Assembly: GCF_030463565.1 (NCBI RefSeq) | Contig: NC_134646.1 | Coordinates: 19,573,296 to 19,637,295, forward strand | From: Pelecanus crispus | Lineage: Eukaryota; Chordata; Aves; Pelecaniformes; Pelecanidae | Reading direction: 5' to 3' | DNA: 64,000 nucleotides | Part shown: piece by piece, positions 1-13,400 of the stretch | Layout of the letters: every line of letters begins with the position of its first letter | Numbering within the stretch: position 1 is the first letter of the stretch | Position numbers and translations under genes: made by a program | Notes under the pieces: generated by a model | Told to the model about the DNA's origin: nothing | The model's database searches: none | The model's input: the letters and a program-made list of their open reading frames with translations, nothing else

Positions 1-212
1 CCATTCAGCACAAGCCAGTAAAAGCTGCATTTCATTCTGCAGGAGCAGCTCTTGTGCCAGTAGTATTGCAAAACAATCAGATGCAACAGCAAGCTTGTAA
101 CCATCCCACCTCTTCTCCAGTTCTCTCACGCACACATCTAACTTCTCCATTTGAAAATGACTGAGTTCTACTTTAGAAGATTAGTCTTCTCAATTTGACC
201 CCAAGCTCTCAC

Positions 213-3200
213 CATTAGCAGCAGGAGTCTTCAGCATCTGTGGCTGTGGCTTTTTGACACCTTTTTCTATCCGTCTAGTGGCCCACTGTTGAAGAGAAAG
301 AAAACATTAATTTCACAAATGTAGTATTCACTTCAGAAAAAAGTCACTGAAAAAAGCAACAGGTTATGCAACAGTCAAGACAGGTTATGATTTTCAAAGA
401 GTATCTTCACCAGGTAATCATCATCCATCTTCCTCAGATGCATCCACAAACCCATACACAGTTCCTCTGAAGAAACACTGCCTCAGTGTATTTAATAATC
501 AAAAAAACCCTCTGTGCTAGTCAGTACTTCCCAACTCTGCTTGCCAGTCTTCAGAGAGCCAACTTGGTGCTCCACAGATGTTTCAGTTACAGTTCACATA
601 CACAGCCACCAAGAGCCCCACAGGCCTCCGTCAGACTTGCTACTTGCACACCAGCCACCAAGTCATGGCCACATGGGAAGCGCCAGGAGCTGAGCTAGGC
701 AACAGCCCCTCAGCAGACAACACAGGTTCACAGAGCTGACAGACATCGCCACTCAGCTTGTCTTTTCAGAGTAGCTTTACCATACTGAAGCAAAAAAGAG
801 TCCTAACTGGGTTAAGCTAAACTGAGGCCTGCACACAGCTAACTCTGCTAAATACCAAAACAGTATTTGCAGTCATGGGAAGTCTCATTTAAGTTCAGTC
901 TCAGTCCAAAAAGGACTGCACACAAGATTTTTTCCAAGCTGAACAAAACTGAAATTTCCCTTGACTCTGCTCATTTCTTGGCATTTTAGAGTTCTAAGCA
1001 GCAGAGAAACAGGTCAAATCACCAGCTCTAGTGTACAGCTGCAAAGAGCCCCTTCCCCTGCCCTTGGGAAGGGCTCCCAGCTCACTGGGGTTAACCTGCT
1101 CTTTTCTAGTGGGTGTGCTAGGAGAATGAGACTGAAATAGGTGATAAAGTAAGTTCCGCTCCCCAAGAAGTGTCAAAGCTTCTGAGCAGCTCTGCTCCCT
1201 GCAAACCCTTGTGACAGAACGTACAGCATCAGGAGACTTCCTCAAATTTCCAGCCCTGATGGGGCTGGAGCCAGTTTAACCTGTTCTCGGGCCAAAAGGC
1301 TTTCTTGACCTTCAGCTGACTCAGTTCCACACAGTCCTTTTAAACACCCCTTCTACCTCCTACGTCAGGCTTTATTTTTACTGGGTTACCGATTACACCC
1401 CCTTCACCACCCCAAAGCCTGCCCATGATGACAGAGTAGCCCTTCTGGCCTGGATTGTTCCTTTCTCTATGCGGCAGCTTTGCAAAGGGATGGAAAGCTC
1501 AGCCAGAGGACTGACTTTGTAGCTCCCCATTACGCACATTAATTCCTCCCCCATAAGATTTAATGCTATTTTTAGGAATACTGTCATAATAGGCATTTCC
1601 ATGACAGACAGGTGACCTGGCAGAAGTGAGCTCATATCAAAAGATCAGGGTATTATCCTGTTCAAACCTTAACAATTTACTCTCCAGTCCTTAAGCAGTA
1701 TCAAAGGCATACTTTGTTTAATAGCATACAGATGGTCCTCGCTGGTCTGCACAGAAAGGACCCAGACCAATGCTAAACCATGCAATTTCCACCCTCTCCT
1801 CCAAAAGACCTATGGGGCATTTGGGGATGCAGTTCTCTTTTGAAGGGTCAGTACCCTGACTCATGGCATTATCTCCACCACACAGCTTCCCAGACACAGC
1901 CAGGACTGCTTACTATATCAGGTCTCACTGAATCACAACCTACCCTGCCAATATATTTACTTGTTTTCTCAGTTCTGCTGCTGCTAAGGCAATAGCTGTT
2001 CCAGGAGCTAAGTTTTACCTGTAGGAGGTAACTCAGTACTTTCCGGCAACACATCATCCTTGGCAGTGCTATGGCTATAAAAGTTCTGGGAAATACCAAA
2101 ACAAAACATTGTTCAAGGAAGAAACTACTCACAATACCTTCATTTCTAGATATCTTGTACTAAATGGATTTAGGGTACAGGTAAACCAGCAAATACATTG
2201 ACACAACCATTCTCTGACCAGACTTGAAGCATGGTATTCAGTGAATGAAAAGCTCTGTAAGCAGGTAAGTCACTTACTACATAGACTAGAAAGAACATAC
2301 TTGGCTAATGGTCTCAGCCATATACACTAGCTGAGAAAAGTTTTCATCTTCCAAATCCTCTCAAATGGGTAATCAAAGCCTAACACTGCCACGTTTTGCT
2401 TTGCAAAACCTGGGAGAACAGTTTCCGTTTGGTGCTCAGAAAGAGCATGCAACACTCCCTTCACAATGCTCTTGCTACAGAAATCCTGCAGTTACAAGTT
2501 CCAGCTAGACAGTGTCAAAAAATTTGAACCTCAGCACAAGCCATGACAACACAGGCTACTGAGACACGCTTTTGTAATGCTCAAAAGCTTGCAACACCCT
2601 ATTGTACTGCAGTATCTTTTGACACTTTGCTGTGCAAAGGAAGCAGTGGACTCTTCCCAAAGCAGACAGAAATTACAGGGTCATGTAACCCAAGTAAGTT
2701 TCTACTGCTTAGGTGCATTTATCTACGCTATTCAGAAAAGTACATTCCTGCTTCCAAAGCAGTCTAACTTTTGGTCCACAGGTTCATCTAACTCCAGAAA
2801 GCTGCAGTACCCCACCTGGGAGATGAGGGGGACAGAACCAAAGAGAAAGACTGGAGAAGACAGTTCCCTTTGCCCTCTACCCATGCCTTCCCAGGAGATG
2901 GGAGCACTGCCACAAGCGTGACATCAGCGTGGCATCTTGTGCCAAGGTTGCACAGAGCGTTCCAGGGGACAGCTGACTAGTGCTCCACGAGTCAATAGTT
3001 GAGGCAGTTTTACTTTTGGTGCTAATCTCCCAGGGGATTTAAGCATGCTTCAAAAAACCAGCAAGGACAAGACCAGCTCTCTCTCTTGCTCCCCTCTTGG
3101 CCAGGAGCCTTTGGGCATTCATAAGGGCCCACATCTACCAGATACTACAGCAAAACAGTTTTAAGTCCTCTCTGTCAGCTTTCTCCCTCCCTCAATCCAT

Positions 3201-6200
3201 ATTTCCAAAAATTATGTATGTTCCAGCAACCAAGCAGCAAGACATTTTTACTTAACTTTACTTAATCTAATCCTTCCACCTGTTCTCAGGCACCTGAAAT
3301 AAAGGCACGATCATCAAAGCCAAAGTCTGAACTCTGATCAAGTGAAAGGTTTGTTTACATCCAGTTTGGAAAACAAAAGAGACACCACATGCAGCAATGT
3401 GAGTGATTTCCCTTCCTTCCTGCTAGCTAGGGATTTGCACCATCCATTGTCATTTCAGCTGGTTCCTGTGCTAAAGAAGAGCTTTATGCTACAAAGAGCT
3501 ATCACAATGTAAGCTGATCCATCTCACAGAAGGGAAAATAATGTGTCTGTGTATTAGAGATCAAAAAGCATGAAACAAGTTACAAGCCATAGCCTCCATT
3601 CCACTCAGGAGATGAGCAAAAAGCACACTGGCAGGTCTTTTGGATTTATGACTTACCAGTAACATTAACAAAAAATCTAAGTGGCTTCTTGCAAGCTGGT
3701 GCTGAGCAAGCAGTCTTGAGTACCTTGGCACAGACCTAAGTCTTTAGCAGGGATTCCTGAAGCAGTTTTGGGGAATGAGTACAAAACACCAGGGTCCTGA
3801 ACAGATTAAAAATAGTTCTGCAGCTGTGGCTACCCACTGAACTAACACATGATGTTAGAAAACAGCATGATCACAGAAGCTACACAAACACCACCACAGG
3901 TCTGATTTTGAAATTTTGATATTCCAACTACTCAGGACAAAGTAGCTTGGATGCTTTAATCACACAAGGCACCGTCTGAAGATACCACACTTCACTAGGC
4001 AAGGAAGACATATCAACCTTTCCCTGAGAAGGTTTCCCTCGTCATCCTCATAGGAAAGGCTTCTAGTTTATCAGCACCTTAAAAAAACCCAACACACATG
4101 GCAAGTCAACAGCATATACAAAATGGCCAAAAAATTAATTTTGCTTATGCATCACTAAACAATTCCCACATATATAGGACCTACACAGTACTTCAGAAAG
4201 ATCCAGTTAGACTTCAGAGGGAGGAAGAAAAAAAAAAAAAAAAAGAATCACACATCATTTACAAGAGATGTCAAAAAACCCTGTTATCTCCAGATAAGAT
4301 AGTTGCCTATCTGGAGAGGGGCTCCAAAGCCAAGCTTGACATGTTGTTTCATGACAGCACATCTAGAGATACTTTGTTAGGATCAGTCACAAGCCAAGTT
4401 ATTAGGAACACTTCAGGGACTTCTCATTTTCCTAACAGACAGAGCTTTGCCTTTCACCCCATTTATCACCTTTACATCACCTCTGACTTAATAGCAATGC
4501 TTGACAATTGTTCAGAAGAGGAGATAATTACTGATAACTTAAACGTGCAGTCATATGGAGTTAGATCACTGTGCTCCCCTATTTAAAAGCACTGACAGGT
4601 CACATTCAGAGCAAAAGTTTATAGGCAAGTGCTCCTCCTCGGAGGCTCTCCAAACCTCAGTAACAAACAAAGATTTCATAGCACTACCCACGCCATGCTA
4701 CATTGTTTAACACAGCAAAATCTGCATGCCAATTATTGGGTGCTTTTGTGTGAGGAGGAGAGGAAAACACCACCACCAAGAGGAGCAATCATTTCTGAAT
4801 GAGGGCAAAAGGTCCTCTGTGGTCTCCCACGCCATCTTTCCTCATTCGGATGGGACATCCTTGCCACTGCCACCAAGCAGTTTTCCAATTTCTTCTGCAC
4901 ACGAGTTGTACAGCAAGTCCTTCCTGGTGGACAGGTATCCAAAGAACAAGGAGTCCAGCTTTACAGGAAAACACCAAGGGCATCAGCAGCAGAAGTGCCA
5001 AGCAGCTGCTTCTACACCAGCTTCCCAAACTGTTACTTTAAGGTAAGCTCTGAATACAGTTGCTGTTACTTTTTTAATGGCATTTGCTTATCAATAGTAT
5101 CAGAAATCAGTGTTCACATGCTGTGAAATTGAGAGCAGTTTCAGATCAGGGCTGTTGACAGAGAGATGCTGCGTTAATTAGCGACGCTCTGCCAACCTTA
5201 CTTATATGCAAGAAGCCTTGATTATTAAATCTGTGGAAAACATACATAATAGCCTTCATAGGACTGGGGTCTAGGTTAATACAGCCTATGGATTTACTTC
5301 AAGATTACGCAGCAGATTTGCTAAAATACTATTCCAAAAGCAAGTCCAAGCCCTGTAAACAAGGGTGCGTCATCCACATCAGGCACATCTCCAAGACATG
5401 CTTCTTGTTAACATCTGAGCTGGCAGCCTTCAGAGTTACTCTCTCACTCCAGAGATCTCCATTTCTCTGCCCAGCAGTTCTTGAAGGATACCAATTACAC
5501 AGAGGCCTTCGTTGACACTGCACAACGACATTAGTCAGCAAAGCTTGCTTCAGAGGCCAGTGAGTCAAAGAGGAAACAGTCAAAAACCCACAATGATTCA
5601 CCTATTTATTAGCTTACACATTCTCCTTTTCCCTTCCTCACCCTTATACCCAGCACCACATGCAATCCTGATGTTGGTTCATGGGAAGAAACTGCAGCCT
5701 GGCATACTTGGGACAGGATATAACAGCCCATCCCAGCCACCCTGCACAGCCACGACCTACAGTTTGACCACAGGCACCAAAAAATCCTGTTTCCCCCCAC
5801 GGGTATATGATTCTCAAGTTTAGGTCCATTAACATCATCAGAGTCATCTGCAACACAAGTACCTTTGGCTTCACCTCCTAACTACTGAATAACACCCTTG
5901 TCTAGCAAAAGGACATTCCCCGTGGGGCAGCATAATAAGCTATTAGAAATTCCTCCTTTTACAAGGGGCTGGTGTTAAACCCAGATGGATCAGTTATAGG
6001 ACCTGAAAAACACCTATGACTTCAAGTATCTGTTGTGCAACCGGCACAGCACAACCAGCAAAACCAACCACGGAAGAAATGCTTTCTCTGTTTCTCTGCT
6101 AACTGCAAGCCCCAGCATCAAAGTGCCTTGAGAGATCCGGGAGGGGAGGCAGGGGTACACAAATATAACCTAGTAACTTCCCCCAGGCTAGCTCATTTCT

Positions 6201-9200
6201 TAGTATTTCACAAGTAACACACACCACACAGTTTAAAAATACAAGAAATGTTTTCCCATTAGAAAGAGCAAGCAGGGCAGTCTGTACAAAGAGCTGCTGA
6301 CAAGTCAACCCTACTGTCTCAGGGAGCTAGGCATACCCCAAAGAAAACAACAGACTGGGGGGGGGGGGGGGGGGGGGGGGGGGGGAAGCAATCGGTCAAG
6401 CAAAGATCATCACTCACGGGCTCATCGCTACTGCTAAATATATAAGCATACAGTCTAAACCAGTCCTCCAGATTTTCTACAGATTGCTCTGTGGTACTGG
6501 CTGCTCCATGGGCCTTAATGAAAGATAAATCACTTTCTGAAAGGCTGGCTTTCTCCACTGCTTGGCAAGAGCGCTCAAATGGCATGCTTTCAGGTGCCTT
6601 ATCAACCCCAACACATAGTTGAGCTTATAAAAGAGGCAACAGACTAAGACAGATGAAAAATGAGACCAAAAGGTAAAGACTCACTAAATTTAAAACTGGA
6701 AGCTATCTGACTATGTTTAAAAACAAACAGGGAGAAATGCAGCATGCTGTGATGATTGCAAAAGGCCATCCCCAGCATTTCAGCAATAGGAAATATTTCG
6801 GAGGCAAGTGATTTCACAAGCATCAGCATGGCAGGTGACTAGCCCAGACTAGCTCCTCATAGAGCAAACAGCTGCCAGAGATGCTTTTGTAGCAGTAATC
6901 CAACATTTAAAAAAAAAAACATGCTAATGTGGTGCCAGAGATCCTTCTATTAACACTGAAAGGGAAGCCACAGACAGAAGAAAGTGAGCAGTTTCCTAAA
7001 AGTTTGCTTAGTTTGGGAAGACAATTCAGAAGCAAGTTAATGTACTTTTAAGGAATACTTATGTGATGGAGAAAAGCAGGTTTTCTAACAGCAAGTAGTC
7101 TGCCTGCTGTACTGCATTCCTCCAGTATTAGCACAGTTTGTCATGCTTTTCTGCTCTTTTTCCCCTTATCACATAGGAAAAAAAAAATATAATCACATTG
7201 GAAAAAATATACTTATATACTCCACATGAAGCTGGTCATCCCTAGTGCAGTACTTAAGGGTCAAATGCAACCCACAATGCAACCAAACAGAAGCACATCC
7301 TCAACACTGCTGTCTGTACATGCTGCACCTTGCTTAGAAGCACATGCCTTGCTGAGGCAGCCCAGCACAGAGAAAAAGCTATTGTGCACCAACTGATCTC
7401 CATTGTCAGTAGTGTCAAAGTACAAGAACACACTGTTCTTAAAAGGAGCTTTTCCCCTCCCTTTTCTTGACCCATGCTCGCAGAGCTGGGAACAAGCTTT
7501 CACCCCCCTGAAACAAAAAGGAACAGGTTTATTTTTATTGGCAGGAAAATATTCAAGCACAGGTCCAGCATCATCCACAACTCACTCCATACCACAGCCT
7601 AGATACCAACTTAACACCACAGACTCATTTTTATATGCTTTGTTTCATCTGACAAGACAGTGGACCAGCAGACAAGCCACAGCTAACTGGAGACTCCCTA
7701 TCTACTCAGTCCTGGACAATGATGCCCATGTTGACAGACCTGGTTCCTCACAACAGATTAGCTTTAATAAAACACCTGACAATTGTTACCTGACAATATA
7801 TGCTGCATAGGAAACAAACCACATAGTCGCTGTATCCTCCCGCTATGTGAGCATGTGGGATATAAACAGGCAAAGCCAGAAAGCAACTTGGTATTCAGCT
7901 GGGGTGCACAGCCACCACTGTGCAGACAGTTCCTGTGATCTAGCCCATCAAAGAGGCAACAACGACATCAGCAGCAGTCCTATCTTGACTGAGATGGCCC
8001 AAGAGCCCACCCTCCTGCAACATGACAGAGGAGACCACCGGTGAGATCCAGGGCTGGAAGACAAAGAGGAAGCTTAAGGAAGCCATTAAGTTAAACACTG
8101 TGCTCATAAAGGTCTCAGCCATCAGAAACTGCAACATCCTATGACTCAACATAGGCACAACACAGACTACTGCTTCTCAGCAGAAAGCCTGCATAGTCAA
8201 GTCAACAGCCCAGGAAGTTTCAGGTACCAGGACAACTGCAGAAGGCTACCAGCTATGTATTTAACACTCCCCATTGTTAACATGATTTTTGGCAGGGAAA
8301 AGTCAGTTGTGACAACACATATCTTCAGGGGGTCTTGTAGGCACTGCATGGAACTGGCTGGCAGACTATCAGCCTGTCTCTGTCAGGCTGCTGACCAAGA
8401 CAGACTTGTGAGCCAAGGAACAGTAGACATTTCACAACAAAACACTTTTTTCAGGGATTCTCCCCATGCAGGTATTCTGACAGCATAAAGAATTCACAGG
8501 CAAAGCAAGGCCAAGTTGAGATAAGTGGATTACCTAGGTGGATTGAGCTTCTTCACTCTCCTGCAGCAAGTCCAACTTACCAGACTCTTCCAGAACACTT
8601 CCCAATTTGTCATTGGTTTTACTTTTTTTAATATATATAATATTTATATACAATGTAATTATTTATTAATACCATATATTTTTAATATAATGAATGGCAT
8701 GTAATTCCAGAAAGTATTTAATGCAAAAGTAATGGCAACTCTCAAGTCATTATTTTCTCCCTTAGGCATTAGAAGAGCTCTTACTCTTAGCCTAAGAAGT
8801 CACCATCTTTGATATGCCATCAGCTGTTTCTCCATACTTCTGCCCAAGGCATTTTGAGTCACCTCTTGTTGCAACATTTGATGACACTAAAAAAATAATC
8901 ATTCATGATCTAAGAATAGGAATGTAAATTGTGGTTAATCACAGGTGAAGGCAAGTCATCCAAACAAGACTATCTCACTAGGCCATCTGGGTTGCTCCCT
9001 CAGGCCAGCGTGACCTTCACCTCCTCCACTTCTGCTATCCAGAAATTTTTTTCCAGTAACAACCACATCTTCTACCCTTAACATTAACCTCATACCATTC
9101 AGGGCCCCATAAAGTACTTCAAGCAGGTTCATTCTCACCAAAAGCCTTAGCACATTTTAGCTTCAGATGCATTTAACAGATGCCATTTTTATTAGCTGAG

Positions 9201-10298
9201 CACCAAGGATCCTGAAGGCACTGAAGTACATGAACAAGGTTTGACTGAAAACCTCATAGAACAAGATAAAATTATACAAGACCTACTTTCCACAGTCACA
9301 TGCTGATGTATACTGCATTGCCACAGGCTGTGCCTTGCATCAGTTTACTTTTCCTCCTTACAACTGTTTTGTTGCTTTGGGTTCCCCTCCTCCTTGGAAA
9401 AAGCATAATAAAGATTTAAACCAGATCATTTCCATCAGCCATTTTAAAACACTCTTCCTCACCACCACCATGAGCTTCAGAGGAAGCGTTTTCACACGCA
9501 TAGCAACTATGTTCCATCCAGAAAGCAGTTCCTTTGCGAGAAGCTCACTTTCCCAGAGACTTTCCAGGCAGATGGCGACTGAGATGCCGGACACGCTCGA
9601 CTCAGATGGGAGTGTGCATCTCTCAGCATCAGCACTCCTGGCACTTGCCGTCGCAGGCGCTGGGCACGCTGCCAGACATTTACACCCGCCAAGAACATGA
9701 CCCCGCACCACTTCTCTCAGGTGGCGAACAGCTGTCACCAAGCAGACACAACCGCGCCCAGGACACGGTACAGCCTTAGCTTCCCAGTCCCGGGCACGGC
9801 CTCAGGGACAGGAAAAGCCGTCCCCCTCCCCTCACACCCACCCGCGGGGCCGCCGGCGCCCAGGGCGCGGCTGGAGGCGGCGGAGCAGCTACGCTTTCTC
9901 CAGCCGGAGGGAGCCATGCCCGGCCGGCAGGGCGCCAGCGCTCCTCAGGACGGGGCACAAATGCGCCGGCGCCTCTGGGCGCTGCCGGAGAGGCGCAGCC
10001 CGGGGGAACGGGCCTAGCCCTCCCCGGGGTGCCCGCCGCCTCACGCCGGCCCCGGGGGACACCTCACCGGGGCGCCATTTTGGAGTCGCCCGCGCGGTGC
10101 GGCCCGGCGCCTGAGGAAGGGCGCGGGGCTGAGGGGACGGCGTCCCCCGCCTACCTCCAGCGTCTTCACCAGGACCCACATGTAGGCCTCGGAGATGCCC
10201 AGCGAGACGCCCAGCGCCGAGGGCACCACGATGAGGGCGAGCACCAGCGCCAGCCACACCGCGCCCACCCGCGCCGCCACCGACCCCAGGTCCTCCAT
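213..10298 (-). CDS. GPAT3: GPAT3, coding exons 1-2 only (glycerol-3-phosphate acyltransferase 3), rest beyond left edge
   Basis: Coding exon 1 is 10155-10298 (48 codons) and ends at a GTAGGC donor. Exon 2 is 213-285 (73 nt), between a CTTCAACAG acceptor and a GTGAGA donor. Exon 1 reads MEDLGSVAARVGAVW, a hydrophobic stretch at residues 14-31, then GVSLGISEAYMWVLVKTLE. Exon 2 begins WATRRIEKGVKK. Both match the known N-terminus of vertebrate GPAT3 (GVSLGISE, LVKTLE, WAT-RIEKG). GPAT3 acylates glycerol-3-phosphate to lysophosphatidate in the ER and supports triacylglycerol synthesis. The catalytic exons lie outside the window, so completeness cannot be judged. Exon 2 has the same length and phase as exon 2 of the copy at 23-40 kb. 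The start is the first ATG in a family-like context and sits just 3' of a GGC repeat. GPAT4 is less likely because its N-terminus is longer and different. Confidence 0.9.
6357..6385. repeat. Poly-G homopolymer, 29 bases
   Basis: There are 29 uninterrupted G on the plus strand (C on the GPAT3 sense strand) inside GPAT3 intron 1. Such a run is prone to length errors in sequencing and could form a G-quadruplex. Confidence 0.95.
8622..8700. repeat. AT-rich low-complexity stretch
   Basis: About 80 bases made almost wholly of A and T with short TATA and ATTT runs, within GPAT3 intron 1. No gene or transposon is seen in it. Confidence 0.6.
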
Positions 10299-10470
10299 CG
10301 CGGCCAGCGCGCCGCCGCCGCCGCCGCCGCCGCCGCCAGTGGGAGGGCGGGCCCTGCCACCCGCCGCCCTAAAGTCCCTCGGCCGCCCCCGGCCCGCCCT
10401 CGGCCCGCCCCGCTCCGCCCGCCCGGGGCCAGGCAAGGGCAGCGGCGAGGGTGGCCGCACCGCCCCAGCT
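9780..10470 (-). promoter_or_regulatory. CpG-island promoter of GPAT3
   Basis: Very GC- and CpG-rich sequence in an otherwise AT-rich region, covering GPAT3 exon 1 and both flanks. The position fits a broad housekeeping-type promoter. The transcription start is not visible. The boundaries are judged by eye. Confidence 0.75.
10311..10337 (-). repeat. (GGC)9 trinucleotide repeat in GPAT3 5' leader
   Basis: Nine perfect GCC units on the plus strand, which read GGC on the GPAT3 sense strand. The repeat ends 12 bases before the proposed GPAT3 start codon, so it most likely lies in the 5' untranslated region. Confidence 0.9.
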
Positions 10471-10479
10471 GCTGCGTGA

Positions 10480-13400
10480 AGTTGAAGGGGGCTGTAGGCA
10501 TTTTATTTAAGTAGATGTTTCTACAGCGAGTGTCTTCTTGTGAAGGGGAGCAGAGGGTGCTCCTTACCGCACACATCCTTCGGGAAGCACAGGGCTAGGG
10601 AGACGGGGCTTCGCCTTGGGAGGTGATGTTTGGGGAATGGGAATCGGCTAAAAACAGGCAACATCCTCACTAAAAACTCGTGTAGGAAAAACGGCTCCTA
10701 CGCAGCTGGACGGGAGGGCGGCAGTACTGCCACAGCGTACCGCGTTGCTTCATGGCAGGTGCATCGCCAGGAAAGCCATGGGAAGAGTGAAAACAGCAGC
10801 TTGGGAAGGAAAAGAGAAAAGGAAAATTGGGGAAAGCTCCTGGATCTATGAAGACTAAAGTAGATAAAGACAGCTAAAAAAGTGAAAAGGGACAAGGTCT
10901 GTGCTTCAGCCAGCAGAACACCTGGTCCATGTTGTGTCTCACGCCTTGAGCTGGGAAGAGGGATTCACTGAGGGACCAGTCTCGAGGGTACCCGACCAGG
11001 CACTAGGCACATGCCAAGAGAAACAAAACTTTGTGGAAAATGGCTAGAGGAGGGTTTGCCTGCCCTGGCCTGTGCATGGCAATCATATAGCACGTGGCCT
11101 GACAAAATCTATGCCAAGAAAGCGATGTTAGCAGAAAGAGGCTGAAGTAGAACAGGGATGGCAGCCTTGCCAAAGCATCCTGAGGGTAGGGAAGAACACT
11201 TTCCTCTAGGATAAAGGCTTTCAACCTAAAGTCCGCATGCATCTTTCATAGGCGTTTCCTAGAAAAGGGACATCTGATTTCCCCCTCCATATTCAAGAGG
11301 TCAGAAATGTATCTAAGAGCCAAGTGCTTAGGATCCAAGGAAAAAACCTGAATTAGACTCCAATGCCTTAAGAACTATTTCCAGAAGAGTCATGTGGGCG
11401 AGGGCGTTGGATTCTGGCTCCTATTTTTGGCTCTGGCACTGCACCATCTTGGACAAGTCTCCTCTGCTCTCAGCATCTCACCTCTCCTCCCATTCTTTGA
11501 CTCATCTAGTTAGATAAGTTCTGAGGCAGAGACAGGATGATCCCTGATGAAGCCTCTGTGCACAACCACCGCAGAAACAATCGTCCAGCTAGGTCTGAGA
11601 TTGTCAACCAGCACTTCAGTGTTTTCATCCTTCGAAGTGTTTAGTTGTGATCATGCCTGAAAGGCCCAGTTCGGACTGAAGGCAGTAACCCGTTGGTGCC
11701 ATACACACATTAATGCAAGAGTCCCTACTCCAAAGACCTGTACTACAAGTGGTTTTCAAACGTTACAGCAGTGTGTGGATCCAAGTCAATTAAGAGTGCC
11801 CAAAGTCTGGAACAGAAAGAAATCAAAATAACATTACATTCCAAACTGGGTGATATTCACAACACATACACCCGTGGGTAGCTTATTTTAAATTCAGATT
11901 TTGTCCATTGCTTCACAGGCAGAAAGTGATACAGGGCATTTAGTACTTGTTCATGAATTTTCATCCGGGGTGCAAATGGTAGAGGCCAGAGGCTTGGTTC
12001 ATTTGTTTGTTTTTACCTGGCATTAAAGGAGCAGAAGTCTCCATCCAAAGGACAGATGTAGCCCAGGTAGCAACAGTGGACACCGTCTAGCTCCTGAGGA
12101 AAACAATATGGTGTTCACAGTAACGTGTTGTACAGATTTCATCTCCAATACATTTCAATATCTTCATTTAGATCGTAACATCTAAAATTGCCATCTGAAG
12201 CAAGAATTACAATACAGATAATCCTGTACAAGGCAAAGCTTTTTGTGTTTGTTGACAAAACCTTGAAAACTGAAAATAAAGAATTTGTTTGACTTAGTCC
12301 ACCTGCTTGTTAAACCTCTGTTTCAGTAAAATGCAAAAAAGTCTTGACTCAGCACAGTGTATGGCAAATTTGGTGGCATATGGCAAATTCCTGAGTCTCA
12401 GAGGGCTGAAATCCATCAGTGTCCCTGAAGCATCAAAAGAAAATTCTGGAGACCTCTACGTGTGGCATTCACCATGTGGAATTAAGGCATCGTTTTTCTG
12501 CTGCAACAGCTTGCCTATTGGACCTACTGCCACTGTCTGCAGGCTTCATAACCAAATAGTAGGAAATGAGCAGTCTCTACCAACATTTGTGCTTCAGAGC
12601 AGGAGAAGGTGACTGGTTTGATCCCGGCTGTCATTACACACCGGTGGGGGAAAAATGCTGGCAAAAAGGTATTTTGACAGGAAGCAGTTATAGGCACGGA
12701 CAGCCATTCCCGAAGCCGAACAGAAGGAGGACAGAGGCAAGACTCACATAGAATGTAAACAGAAACTCATTTTATTGCATCCAGGTTTCCCCTCCACGCT
12801 TGCATGAATAATTCACAAAGCCATTAATGTTAAATTGGAAAAAAATCATTTGTGTTCTTGAGTTGCTTGAAGAACCACCTTCTCTGCCTGGGACAGCAGG
12901 GAGGAAACATGCCTGATAACCTGACAGCCGCCTCCTGGTGACAGAGCTGCTGGCAAAGTCCTATCATGAATGTGCTGAAGTTCATACTTTGCACATATCT
13001 TGCACTCCCATCAAAGAATAGCTGGCTGTTAACTGCAAAAACTGTTGACTTATTAAAAAAAAACCAAACAGCTTTCTCTCTTTGCCAAGTGGCCTTTGTC
13101 TTTTAAAAAGATATAGCTGTTATAAACCACTGATGACTTATCTACTGATAAATTAGTTTCAAATTAATTCCATCATTACATTTTATTTGTTTGCGCTGTA
13201 GCCTGTGACAATATACAATTTCTATGCATCGCTTTTACCAGTGAGCCTGTTTTCCTAAGAGAGGAGGACTTTTTTCTTTCAAGCACTAGGACCATACTTT
13301 CAGCACAGTTAAGACAGCACGATTCCACTGAAGACACAGAAAGAGTGCTAGTTTTAACAATTTTCCATGTTTTCATTTTTTTAAGGCCTGTTTTATGTAC

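Larger units (their letters stand above)
286..10154 (-). other. GPAT3 intron 1 (about 9.9 kb)
   Basis: This lies between the two GPAT3 exons. Open frames here are short and unlike known proteins. It contains a 29-base G run at 6357-6385, an AT-rich stretch near 8622-8700 and one exon-like segment at 6418-6623 (see findings). I recognise no transposon or RNA gene in it. Confidence 0.7.

Noticed and set aside
4098-4586. 162-codon open frame on the plus strand in GPAT3 intron 1
   Set aside because: It includes a poly-A-encoded Lys run, resembles no known family and has no promoter or splice context.
12134-12290. Minus-strand open stretch resembling a WD-repeat fragment (ASDGNFRCYDLNEDIE)
   Set aside because: About 40 codons in AT-rich DNA with no usable donor before the stop. 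The resemblance is probably chance.
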